64,000 nt of DNA, taken from NCBI GenBank assembly GCA_023391335.1, contig JAEWBG010000020.1, positions 33,395 through 97,394 on the forward strand, written 5' to 3'. The stretch comes from Pseudomonadota bacterium. GTDB lineage: Bacteria > Pseudomonadota > Gammaproteobacteria > Steroidobacterales > Steroidobacteraceae. How positions within the stretch are numbered: position 1 is the stretch's first letter; each line of letters opens with the position of its first letter. A program made the position numbers and the translations under genes. Of the stretch, positions 1 to 9,500 are shown in pieces. The notes below the pieces were generated by a model. That model ran no database searches and had not been told where the DNA came from. It was given only the letters and a program-made list of their open reading frames with translations.

Positions 1-1
1 T

Positions 2-3000
2 TCGGTCTGTTCGGTTTCAGGCTCATCGACCGTGACGGGGCCGTCCACTCTGGTCGTGAACTGCAACGCGACGGATTTGGATTCGGGAGCGTCTTACTCG
101 CGCTATTTGCGCTATTCCATCGACACGGCACCAGCAGCCGCTGGCGATTCGTATTCCAACGCTTTGACGGTGACGTCCAACGAATCGGATTCCAACAGCG
201 GCAACAACAGTGCCTCTGAGCCGACTGCTGTGCGCGCGAAAGCAGATATCCAAGTCAGTAGCAAAACCGCATTGATTGCATCGCCGCCGCTGCAATACGG
301 GCAGACGTTCCAATGGCAGATCAAAGTTCTGAATGGCGGGCCGGGCACGGCGTACGACACAGTGCTCACGGACACTCTACCGACCAACATGGAATTGGTG
401 CTGCCGTTCAGCTACAGCGTCAGCCCGGGTAGCGGCACGTGTACGAACACGGGTGCGACTCAGATCTCGTGCAGTCTCGGCGACATTGCCGCAGGCGGCG
501 CCGACGAGCAAACCGTCGTGGTGGATGTGTTCTTGCGCAAACCGGCGTCGGCGCCATATCCGACCAACTACTCGAACACGGCTTCGGTCACGACCTTTAG
601 CGTCGATCCGGATGCATCGAACAATTCCAATACCGGAGCAGTGAGTCTGGTGAAATCGAGCATCGCGGGACGGGTCTATCGCGATCACAACAACAACGGC
701 GTGATCGATGCGGGTGAAAACGGCGTTAGCGGCGTGACGCTCACGTTGACGGGGCACGATGTCTTCAACAACTCGGTATCGCGAAGCGCAACGTCGGATG
801 CGAGCGGCAACTATCTCATCGACAATCTCGAACAGGCCGACGCGACCGGCTACACGCTGACGGAATCGCAGCCATCCGCTTACTCCGATGGTTTGGAAGC
901 GGTGGGCACGGCAGCAACGGGGACTCTGCCTGGCGGCACGAAGAACGATACGGTGGGGTCGAACACGATCACCGCTATCGTGCTCGATAAGGATCAGGTC
1001 GCGACCGGATACAACTTCGGCGAGCTGAAGTTGAATACGTTGAGCGGCACGGTGTTCGCGGATGTGAACAACGATGGAACCAAGCAGGGCAGTGAGCCAG
1101 GCATTGCGTCCGTCACGATCACGCTCACGGGTACCGATGCGCGCGGCGCTGTCGTCAACACCAACACGACGACGAATGCGAGCGGTGCTTACAGCTTCAG
1201 TAGCGTCTTGCCGGGCACCTATCAGATTGCGGAAACGCAACCCACTACGTACGTCGATGGCACCGACACACTTGGCACCCTAAGCGGCACCAAGACGAAC
1301 GATACGTTCAGTGCCATCGCCGTCACTGATACGAACGGCACCGGCTACAACTTCGGCGAGCGGCCCGGCACGTTGAGCGGCCAGGTTTGGCGCGACACGA
1401 ATCGCAATGCGACGCTCGACGGTGGCGAACTCGGCATTGGCACGGTGGCGATTGCGTTGACCGGGAACGATGCGTTGGGCGCAACTGTCACACGCAATAC
1501 CAACACCAACGCGAGCGGCTCGTATTCCTTCGTCGATCTGCCGCAGGGCACATTCACGGTCACAGAAACACAGCCGACGGGATTCGGCAGCAGCACGCCG
1601 AACACGATCGCGGGTATTTCGCTTGCGGCCGGCGGTACTGCGACGGGCAATGATTTCGGCGATTCGACCTCGCGCTTGTCGGGCACGGTGTTCTTCGATC
1701 GCAATGCGAACGGAGCCAACGACGGCACCGATTCAGCGATCGCGGGAGTGTCCATCGCTCTGACTGGTACCAATGCGCAGAGCATTGCGGTCAATCTTTC
1801 CACGACCACGGATGCCAGCGGCAACTTTGCATTCGATGACCTGCTCACTCCGAACGCCGGCGGCTACACGCTCACCGAAACGCAGCCGACGGCGTATTCC
1901 AGCGGGCAAATCACCGCCGGCGGGTCGGGCGGAACGGTTACCCAAGCTTCAAACACGGTGGGTGCGATCGCGCTGAGTGGCGGTGTAGCCAGCACCGGAT
2001 ATCTCTTCGCAGAGCTCGGTACGGTGATCTCAGGCACCGTGTATCGCGATGCCGATCGCAACGGCACGCAGAACGGCAGTGACGTCGGCATCGCTAACGT
2101 GACAGTCGAGTTGCGTGATGCGGGGAATGCGTCGATCGCAACGACATCCACGAATGGTTCGGGTGCGTATTCGTTCCCGCCCCAGCCCGCCGGCACGTAT
2201 AGCGTGATCGAAACTCAGCCAACTGCGTATCAAAGCGGCCCAGAGAACGCATCGAACACCGTTGCCGTCGTGCTGGTTGCGGGCACTCCAAGTACGGTGA
2301 ACTTCGGTGAAAGCGCCGGTTCCTTCACGGGCACCGTGTTCCTGGATGGCAATCACGATGGCGTTCAAGACGGAGGCGAAATCGGCTTGCCCGGCGTCTC
2401 GGTCGCACTCACCGGTACTGATGTCGATGCGGCTGCAGTAAATCGCACGGCAACGACGAATGCATCCGGCGTATACACGTTCAATGATGTTCTCGCGGGA
2501 ACGTACACGATTACCGAGACGCAACCCGCCGTGTTCGGCGACGGTCTCGACGTGCTCGGCGCAGGCAATGTGGGCGGTACAGCGGCCAACGATGTCTATA
2601 GCGCGATTTCTTTAACGGCTGGCACGCAAGCGAGCGGCTACAACTTCGCTGAAGAGGGATCGGCGGTTACCGGCGTCGTGTTCCGTGATGCCAATCGCGA
2701 TGGCACGCAGCAAGGCAGCGACATCGGCTTGAACAACGTCACGATTACGCTGCGAGACAACAGCAACGTCGTGATCGGAACGACGACGACCGCAGCCGAC
2801 GGCAGTTACTTGTTCGGCGGCGTGCCCTCGGGCAACTACACGGTGACCGAGACGCAACCCGCCGGCTATGGCTCGGCAGCGTTGTCGCCCGACGTGGTGA
2901 ACATTGCAGTGCCTGCGGGTGGCGCAGCGACAGCACATTTCGCGGACACCGTATCGACCATCGCGGGCGCGGTGTTCATCGATCTCGACAATGACGGGGT

Positions 3001-6000
3001 CCGAGACGCCGGTGAAGCAGGGATTGCCGCGATCAACATCGCGCTGACAGGTATCGATGCCGCCGGGAATGCGGTGAATCGAACGGCGGCAACGGATGCG
3101 AGCGGCAACTTCATCTTCACCAATGTGCTCACGCCGAACGGCGGCGGTTACACCCTCAGTGAGCCTGTGCAACCGGCAGCGTTCGCGGATGGACAGGATG
3201 CCGTGGGCACCGCGGGCGGAACCCTCGCGAACGATTCGATCAGCGCCATCGCGTTGCCATTCAACACCGATGCAACCGGGTACACGTTTGGCGAGCTGGG
3301 CACGACGATCAGCGGCGTCGTCTTCAAGGATGTGAATGTGAACGGCACGCATGAAGGCGGCGATGTGCCTTTGTCGGGCGTCACGATCTCGCTGCATGAC
3401 GCGCTCAACAATAGTGTCGGCACTACGACGACTGCGGCGGATGGCAGTTATAGCTTCTCCGGGTTGCCAGCGGGTAACTACGTCGTCACTGAAGACCAGC
3501 CCGCGGGGTACGGCAGCAACTCTCCCGATTCGGTGTCGGTGACGCTCGCGCCCGGCGGATCAGGCACTGCGGATTTCGCGGAAATCACTTCGAGCATCGC
3601 CGGATTCGTTTGGTCCGATACCGACAACGATTCGACCCGCGATGCGGGCGAGCCTGGAATCGCCAATGTGTTGATCACGCTCACTGGAACCGATGCGGCA
3701 GGACAAACCGTGAACCGTACTGCCCATACCGACGGTACCGGTGCTTATCTCTTCGATGACGTGCTCGGCGGCACCTACACGTTGAGCGAAACGCAGCCGA
3801 CCGATTACGCGGACGGCACCGATGTGGCAGGTAGTGTCGGCGGCACTGTTGCGAATGACTCGATTAGCAGCATCGTCTTGCCGGTGAGTACGCACGCAAC
3901 CGGATACGCGTTCGGCGAACTCGGTCAGTCGATCACCGGACATGTGTGGCTCGACAGCAATCGCGATGGTCAGCTGGCGTCGACTGAGTCGAGCATTGCG
4001 ACCGTGACCATCAATCTGCGCGACGCGGCGAATGTCATCGTCGATACGAAGATTACTGATGGCGCCGGTGTTTACGGCTTCGCGAATATTCCTGCTGGTC
4101 ATTACACAATTGAAGAAGTGCAACCGCTTGGGTACGGCAGTTCGACCCCTGACACGGTTGCGACCGATCTGGTGGCGGGCGGCACGCAGGCACCCATCGA
4201 TTTCGGCGACACCGCGGGCAGCATCGCTGGGTTGGTTTACAACGACACCAACAACAACGGAATCCGCGATGCGGGTGAGCCGGCGATTCCTGCTGTTCAG
4301 ATTGCACTGAGCGGAACGGATGCCCGCGGTCTGGCGGTGAGCTTGCAAGCGGTCACCGGCATGGACGGCACGTATCGCTTCAACGATGTGGTCGGCGGCA
4401 CGTACACGCTTACGGAGACCCAACCTGCGGCGTATGGCGATGGTGTCGATGTGGCGGGCACGTCCGGCGGTACGGTTGCGAACGATGTCATCAGTGCGAT
4501 TGCGCTAGGTCCGCAAGTCGATGCGACGGGCTATGCATTCGCCGAACGCGGTTTGTCGGCAACCATTAGCGGGCGCGTGTGGCGCGATACGAATCACGAT
4601 CGACGCCGCGACTCCGACGAGTCGCTGCTCGCGAATTGGAGCGTGGAGCTTTATCAAGGCACGACGCTGTTGCAAACGGTGGCGACGGATGGGAACGGTG
4701 CATATCGCTTGCAAGATGTTGCACCGGGTAGCGGCTATGAAATCCGCTTCCGCGAACCGGTGAGCCATTCTGTTTATGGCGCACCTGTCACGAACGAGAG
4801 CGGCGCAAGCATTGCTCCCCGTGCTGTCGGTCCCGATAACCCGGGAGGCGGCGATCCGCGTGGCGGCACATTGACGGGCTTGTTGTTGGAGCCGAACGCG
4901 AGCATCGAACAACAAAGCTTGCCCGTCGATCCTAGCGGCGTGGTGTACGACTCCGTCAGTCGCAAAGCAATCGCGGGCGCGAGCGTCACGATCTCAGGCC
5001 CGAACGGATTCGATCCAGCGACGCAACTGCTGGGCGGCGATGCGAATGCAACGCAGGTCACGAACGAACAAGGTCTGTATCAGTTCTGGTTGTTATCGAA
5101 CGCACCGGCGGGCACGTACACGATCGCGGTTACTCCGCCACCGGGGCGCTATACGCCTGGCGTTTCGGCACTCATCCCGCCGTGCTCCACCGCGTTGAAC
5201 GTGGGCTCTGTGCCGGCACCCGCGGTGGTGCAGAACGCGAGTACACCTCCCGCGTCGTCAGTGCCGAATCAAGATGCATCGCAATGCCCGAGCACATCGG
5301 CGCAGTTGGCGGGCGGCGCCGAGACGACTCAGTACTACTACAGCCTCGCATTGACGCCGGGCGCTTCCGCCAACGTGATCAACAACAATCTGCCGGTGGA
5401 TCCGATTCTCGGGGGTGCGCTCGCCGTGACCAAGACGACGCCGCTGGTGAACGTGAGTCGCGGCGATTTGGTGCCGTACACGATCACGGTGACGAATACC
5501 CTCAACGCGTTGCTGACCAACGTAGACATCCGCGACTTGTTACCCCCGGGCTTCGTATATCGCACTGGAACCGGCAGCTTGAATGGCCAAACGCTCGAGC
5601 CGCAGCGCATCGGTCGGCAGCTGACGTGGGCCGATCAGAGCTTCACGCCTCACGAGCGCAAGACATACAAGTTGATTCTCGTCGTCGGCTCGGGTGTCGG
5701 TGAAGCGGACTACGTCAATCAAGCTTTCGCACTCAACAATCTGATCGGCGCGACCATCTCGAACATCGCGACGGCTGCGGTTCGCGTCGTGCCGGATCCC
5801 GTGTTCGATTGCGGCGATCTCATCGGCAAGGTGTTCGACGATCGCAACGTCAACGGGTATCAGGATCAAGACGAGCCGGGCATAGCGAACGTTCGCCTCG
5901 CAACGTTGAATGGTGTGCTGGTTACGACCGACGCGGAAGGTCGCTATCACATCGCGTGCGCGATGATCCCTAACGAAGTGCGCGGGTCAACGTTCGTCGT

Positions 6001-6382
6001 GAAGCTCGATGAGCGCACGCTCCCGAGCGGCTTCCGCGTGACTACGGAAAATCCGGGCGATGTGCGACTCACGCGCGGCAAGCTCGCGAAACTCAACTTC
6101 GGCGCGACGATTCATCGCGTGATTCGCATCGAACTCGACGATGCGGCGTTCGAGCCCAAGAAGCCGGAGCTGCGCAGGCAATGGCGCGATCGCTTGCGCG
6201 AACTCAATGGCACGTTGGCGGAGAAGCCCTCGGTGGTGCGCATCGCGTATCCCACGAGTGCGGACGCGCGGCTACACAAGCAGCGCAAGAAATGGGTCAT
6301 CGAACAATTGCGAGAGCAGTGGAGCACGTTGAATCGCGGCTACCCGCTTGAGATCGAAGATGAGGCGGGGGCACGGAAATGA
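2..6382 (+). CDS. Giant SdrD-B-domain/DUF11 surface protein, 5' truncated by the window edge
   Basis: The frame is open to base 2, so the true start and any signal peptide lie outside the window. Visible order: a DUF11-like domain (about 240-650), then a run of SdrD-B/Cna-B type beta-sandwich domains starting near 657, 1041, 1374, 1677, 2025, 2323, 2665, 2960, 3306, 3596, 3933, 4222 and 4563. Most open with a G-x-V-x-x-D-x-N-x-[ND]-G pattern typical of the Ca-binding loop of SD-repeat adhesins. They are followed by a carboxypeptidase-regulatory-like domain (about 4920), a second DUF11 (about 5410-5790) and one more SdrB-like domain (5811). The last 75 residues are charged and faintly recall the helical end of an OmpA domain. 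From 1677 to 4560 long ('LTGTD') and short ('LRD') domains alternate. The family role is an extended stalk or adhesin; the ligand is unknown. It is followed by an outer-membrane protein that could anchor or secrete it (inference). Confidence 0.85.
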   Translation, partial: SVCSVSGSSTVTGPSTLVVNCNATDLDSGASYSRYLRYSIDTAPAAAGDSYSNALTVTSNESDSNSGNNSASEPTAVRAKADIQVSSKTALIASPPLQYGQTFQWQIKVLNGGPGTAYDTVLTDTLPTNMELVLPFSYSVSPGSGTCTNTGATQISCSLGDIAAGGADEQTVVVDVFLRKPASAPYPTNYSNTASVTTFSVDPDASNNSNTGAVSLVKSSIAGRVYRDHNNNGVIDAGENGVSGVTLTLTGHDVFNNSVSRSATSDASGNYLIDNLEQADATGYTLTESQPSAYSDGLEAVGTAATGTLPGGTKNDTVGSNTITAIVLDKDQVATGYNFGELKLNTLSGTVFADVNNDGTKQGSEPGIASVTITLTGTDARGAVVNTNTTTNASGAYSFSSVLPGTYQIAETQPTTYVDGTDTLGTLSGTKTNDTFSAIAVTDTNGTGYNFGERPGTLSGQVWRDTNRNATLDGGELGIGTVAIALTGNDALGATVTRNTNTNASGSYSFVDLPQGTFTVTETQPTGFGSSTPNTIAGISLAAGGTATGNDFGDSTSRLSGTVFFDRNANGANDGTDSAIAGVSIALTGTNAQSIAVNLSTTTDASGNFAFDDLLTPNAGGYTLTETQPTAYSSGQITAGGSGGTVTQASNTVGAIALSGGVASTGYLFAELGTVISGTVYRDADRNGTQNGSDVGIANVTVELRDAGNASIATTSTNGSGAYSFPPQPAGTYSVIETQPTAYQSGPENASNTVAVVLVAGTPSTVNFGESAGSFTGTVFLDGNHDGVQDGGEIGLPGVSVALTGTDVDAAAVNRTATTNASGVYTFNDVLAGTYTITETQPAVFGDGLDVLGAGNVGGTAANDVYSAISLTAGTQASGYNFAEEGSAVTGVVFRDANRDGTQQGSDIGLNNVTITLRDNSNVVIGTTTTAADGSYLFGGVPSGNYTVTETQPAGYGSAALSPDVVNIAVPAGGAATAHFADTVSTIAGAVFIDLDNDGVRDAGEAGIAAINIALTGIDAAGNAVNRTAATDASGNFIFTNVLTPNGGGYTLSEPVQPAAFADGQDAVGTAGGTLANDSISAIALPFNTDATGYTFGELGTTISGVVFKDVNVNGTHEGGDVPLSGVTISLHDALNNSVGTTTTAADGSYSFSGLPAGNYVVTEDQPAGYGSNSPDSVSVTLAPGGSGTADFAEITSSIAGFVWSDTDNDSTRDAGEPGIANVLITLTGTDAAGQTVNRTAHTDGTGAYLFDDVLGGTYTLSETQPTDYADGTDVAGSVGGTVANDSISSIVLPVSTHATGYAFGELGQSITGHVWLDSNRDGQLASTESSIATVTINLRDAANVIVDTKITDGAGVYGFANIPAGHYTIEEVQPLGYGSSTPDTVATDLVAGGTQAPIDFGDTAGSIAGLVYNDTNNNGIRDAGEPAIPAVQIALSGTDARGLAVSLQAVTGMDGTYRFNDVVGGTYTLTETQPAAYGDGVDVAGTSGGTVANDVISAIALGPQVDATGYAFAERGLSATISGRVWRDTNHDRRRDSDESLLANWSVELYQGTTLLQTVATDGNGAYRLQDVAPGSGYEIRFREPVSHSVYGAPVTNESGASIAPRAVGPDNPGGGDPRGGTLTGLLLEPNASIEQQSLPVDPSGVVYDSVSRKAIAGASVTISGPNGFDPATQLLGGDANATQVTNEQGLYQFWLLSNAPAGTYTIAVTPPPGRYTPGVSALIPPCSTALNVGSVPAPAVVQNASTPPASSVPNQDASQCPSTSAQLAGGAETTQYYYSLALTPGASANVINNNLPVDPILGGALAVTKTTPLVNVSRGDLVPYTITVTNTLNALLTNVDIRDLLPPGFVYRTGTGSLNGQTLEPQRIGRQLTWADQSFTPHERKTYKLILVVGSGVGEADYVNQAFALNNLIGATISNIATAAVRVVPDPVFDCGDLIGKVFDDRNVNGYQDQDEPGIANVRLATLNGVLVTTDAEGRYHIACAMIPNEVRGSTFVVKLDERTLPSGFRVTTENPGDVRLTRGKLAKLNFGATIHRVIRIELDDAAFEPKKPELRRQWRDRLRELNGTLAEKPSVVRIAYPTSADARLHKQRKKWVIEQLREQWSTLNRGYPLEIEDEAGARK

Positions 6383-6425
6383 AGGGGCGCATTCTTATGA
6401 GAGCTGGGAAGCCGACTCGTGCCAC

Positions 6426-6509
6426 AAGTCATTCCCAAAAACGCCGCAAGTACTTCCGTGTAGGCTCCGACAAAAACTTCAATGTTTTTGACGGTTTTGG
6501 AAATGACTT
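6426..6509. repeat. AT-rich nested inverted repeat between the two envelope genes
   Basis: The outer arms at 6426-6440 and 6495-6509 are complementary over 15 bases with one mismatch. A second hairpin inside pairs CAAAAAC (6471-6477) with GTTTTTG (6484-6490). The stretch is much richer in A+T than its surroundings. It can be translated in frame with the next gene, but it looks like an intergenic hairpin or small inserted element. No flanking target duplication is obvious. Confidence 0.6.
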
Positions 6510-6537
6510 CTGGCCCAAGTCGACGAAGAGCAGCGTT

Positions 6538-9500
6538 GTGCCTGGTCGTGGCACGCGGCTTCTTAAAGCGGCGATTGCAGCGGTGCTGTTTGGTTTGGGC
6601 GCGGCGAATGCGCAGGGGGAGGAGAGCGGCTTCGTTCGTGGCAGAGTGACCGATGACGGTACGCAGACGGTCGTCGCCCCGGGGCACAACGAGGAGTTCA
6701 ACACGCCCTTGGAGGGGTTGTGGGGCCACTCCGATGTGTTGACGCGAGACGTAAAGAAAATGCGCGAAAACGCCGCAACGTTGCCGCGCACGCAAGTCAG
6801 CAAAAGCGAAACGCTGTCCGATGCGGATTTAGGAGCGCTGTTCGAATCGGGTCGCGACGAACTGCTGGCAGGCTCGCGTGCACAGCTTGATCGCATCGCG
6901 GGTGAGCTTGCGGACAAGCAGCATCTGCGATTCTTGATCGTCGGGCATGCGGATACACAGCGATTGAGTCCAAGGACGAGGGCGATCTTCAGAGACAATC
7001 AAGGATTGTCGGAGGCACGGGCATTTCAGGTCGCGCAGTACTTGCGCGCGAAGCTGCACTTGCCTGCCGAGGCATTCACTATTCGCGGCGAGGGAGATCG
7101 TGTCCCGGTCGCGGACAACGCAACGCCTCAAGGGATGGCGAAGAATCGACGCGTCGAAGTGCAGGTGTGGTTCGATCAAACCGAGGCGACGACGGCGCAA
7201 GCACCGGCGCCGAGCTTGGCGAGCTCTTGCTACACGCAAGATGTGACGTCGACAAATCAGCCGATGCGCATTTCGGTGGACGGGCAGCCCGTCGATGCGA
7301 CGGCGCCGTCGGAAGCCGATCATCAGCGTTGCGTGGATGTCGCGACGGATCGGCATCACATTCAAATTCAGTTCGATCCGCTCAACACCGATGCCGCATT
7401 GAACGTGTGGGCATGGCCCAGCGAAGTGGTGCCTGGACAGCCGGTCGAGTTCCACACGTATAGCAACTACGTTCACTGGATTCGCAACGCCGAAGTGCGA
7501 TTGTTTGCGCCGGGCCAGGATCCCCGTGAAAAGCCAATTCGCGTTGTGCCTGTGAAGATCGGTAGCAGCATCGCTTGGACGCCGGATCGCACGATTCCAA
7601 CGGACTCGTTGTTCTTGCTGCGCGTCTACGACGAGAGAGGCCGCTTCGATGAAACGGCACTCAAGCCGTTGACGATCGTCGATCGTGCCCGCCCGCTGGG
7701 AGACGAAGAGTCGGCGCAGCGCGAGCGCCTAACCGGTTACGGTGAAAACAGCTTGCGTGTGCGGAATATCCAAGCGATCGGCGGTAGCGTCACCGTCAGC
7801 GGAAGCGATGTTGCCAATGGCGATGTCGTCACGGCATTGGGAGCGCAGGTGCCCGTCGACGCACACGGCCGATTCGTCACGCGCCAGCTTCTTCCCGCCG
7901 GCACGCATACGGTCGAAGTCGAGACGCGTGCTGCAGACGGTGACTTCACTCGCTACTCGCGCAATCTCACCGTTGCGGGAGACACGTTCTTCTATGTGAC
8001 GCTAGGTGAGTTGACCGCCGCCAAGAATCACACGACCGGTCCGGCTGAACTCGTCACGCAAGACTCGGATACATATCAGCACGAAAGTCCGGTTACCGGG
8101 CGCGGTGCGTTCTATGTGAAGGGCAAGATCAAACAGGACTATCTGCTGACAGCCAGCGCGGATACCCGCGAACGGCCCATCGAAGATCTGTTCAGTAACT
8201 TTACGTCGAAGGACCCGCGGTTCTTGCTGGAGCGCATCGATGCCGAACGTGCCTATCCGGTATACGGCGATGACAGCACGAGCGAATGGGATGCGCCGAC
8301 TAACGGACGCTTCTACGCTCGCATCGAGCATCGCGATTCGCGCGCGATGTGGGGTAATTTCCAAAGCTCGTGGACCGGTCTCGAACTCAACCAGTTCAGC
8401 CGCTCGCTCTATGGCGCGGACCTGTTATTGAAGAGCGATGCCGCCACGAGTTTCGGCGAGCGCCGCTTCACGAACGACGCGTTTGCAGCCGAGCCGGGTA
8501 CGCTGAACTCGCGCGAGGAATTTCGCGGTACCGGCGGCTCGCTCTACTACTTGCATCGTCAAGACATCACACGAGGTTCTGAACGCCTGTGGATCGAAGT
8601 GCGGGATGCGACTTCCGGGATCGCGCTGCAACGAACGCAACTCATCCCGGGTCAAGACTACGACATGAGCTACCTGCAGGGACGCATTCTGCTGCGCGCG
8701 CCCTTGTCGTCCGAGGCGGACTCGAGCTCGCTCGTGCAGTTGGGAAGTTTGAGCGGCAATCCAGCGTATCTCGTGGCTACATATGAATACACGCCCGGTT
8801 TGAATGAAACGGACAGCAACGTTTACGGATTGCGCAATAGCACGTGGTTGAATGACTACGTACGTGTCGGCGTGAGCGGATGTCGACAAGGCGACACTGC
8901 CGATCGTCAAACGCTCGGCGGAATCGACGCGACACTGCGCTATCGACCGGCGACCTACTTGGATCTCGAGTTCGCCCGGTCCGATGGTGCCGCTTCGGAC
9001 CTCACCTCGATCGACGGCGGCTTCGGCTTCAATCAGAACAGCACGGCGGATGCTCGTGCGGAGGCCAGTCGCGTACAAGGTGTATTCGACCTGTCCGAGA
9101 TTTGGAGCGAAGCGCGTGGGCGCGGCAGTGCGTACTGGCAAAACCGAGAAGCTGGGTTTTCCGGTGCGGGCGCGCTGGCCTCAGGGCAACGGATCGAACA
9201 GAAAGGCGCCGCATTCAGTGCGCCCGTGAGCGAACGTGTTTCCGTCGATGTGAAGGCCGATGAGCGCGATGCGCAAGTGCAGAGCGTCCAAGCTCAAGAA
9301 GCCGCGATGCACATTCAGATCAATGAACGATGGGCTGCGAGTGTCGGCGGACGCCGCGACGATCGCGACAACGCCGCTGCGAATGCGAGCTCGCTGTTGT
9401 CGCAGAACGGCGTGCGCACCGATGGCATCTTGCGCGTCGACTACAAGCCAGTCGCTAAAGCGACTGAAGCGACCGCGACCAGCAGTGCTGCGGCCGCGGC

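Noticed and set aside
377..4423. Long minus-strand open frames opposite the repeat protein
   Set aside because: They follow the codon-position bias of the plus-strand gene, repeat with its domain period and encode Arg/His-rich nonsense; shadows of the real gene.
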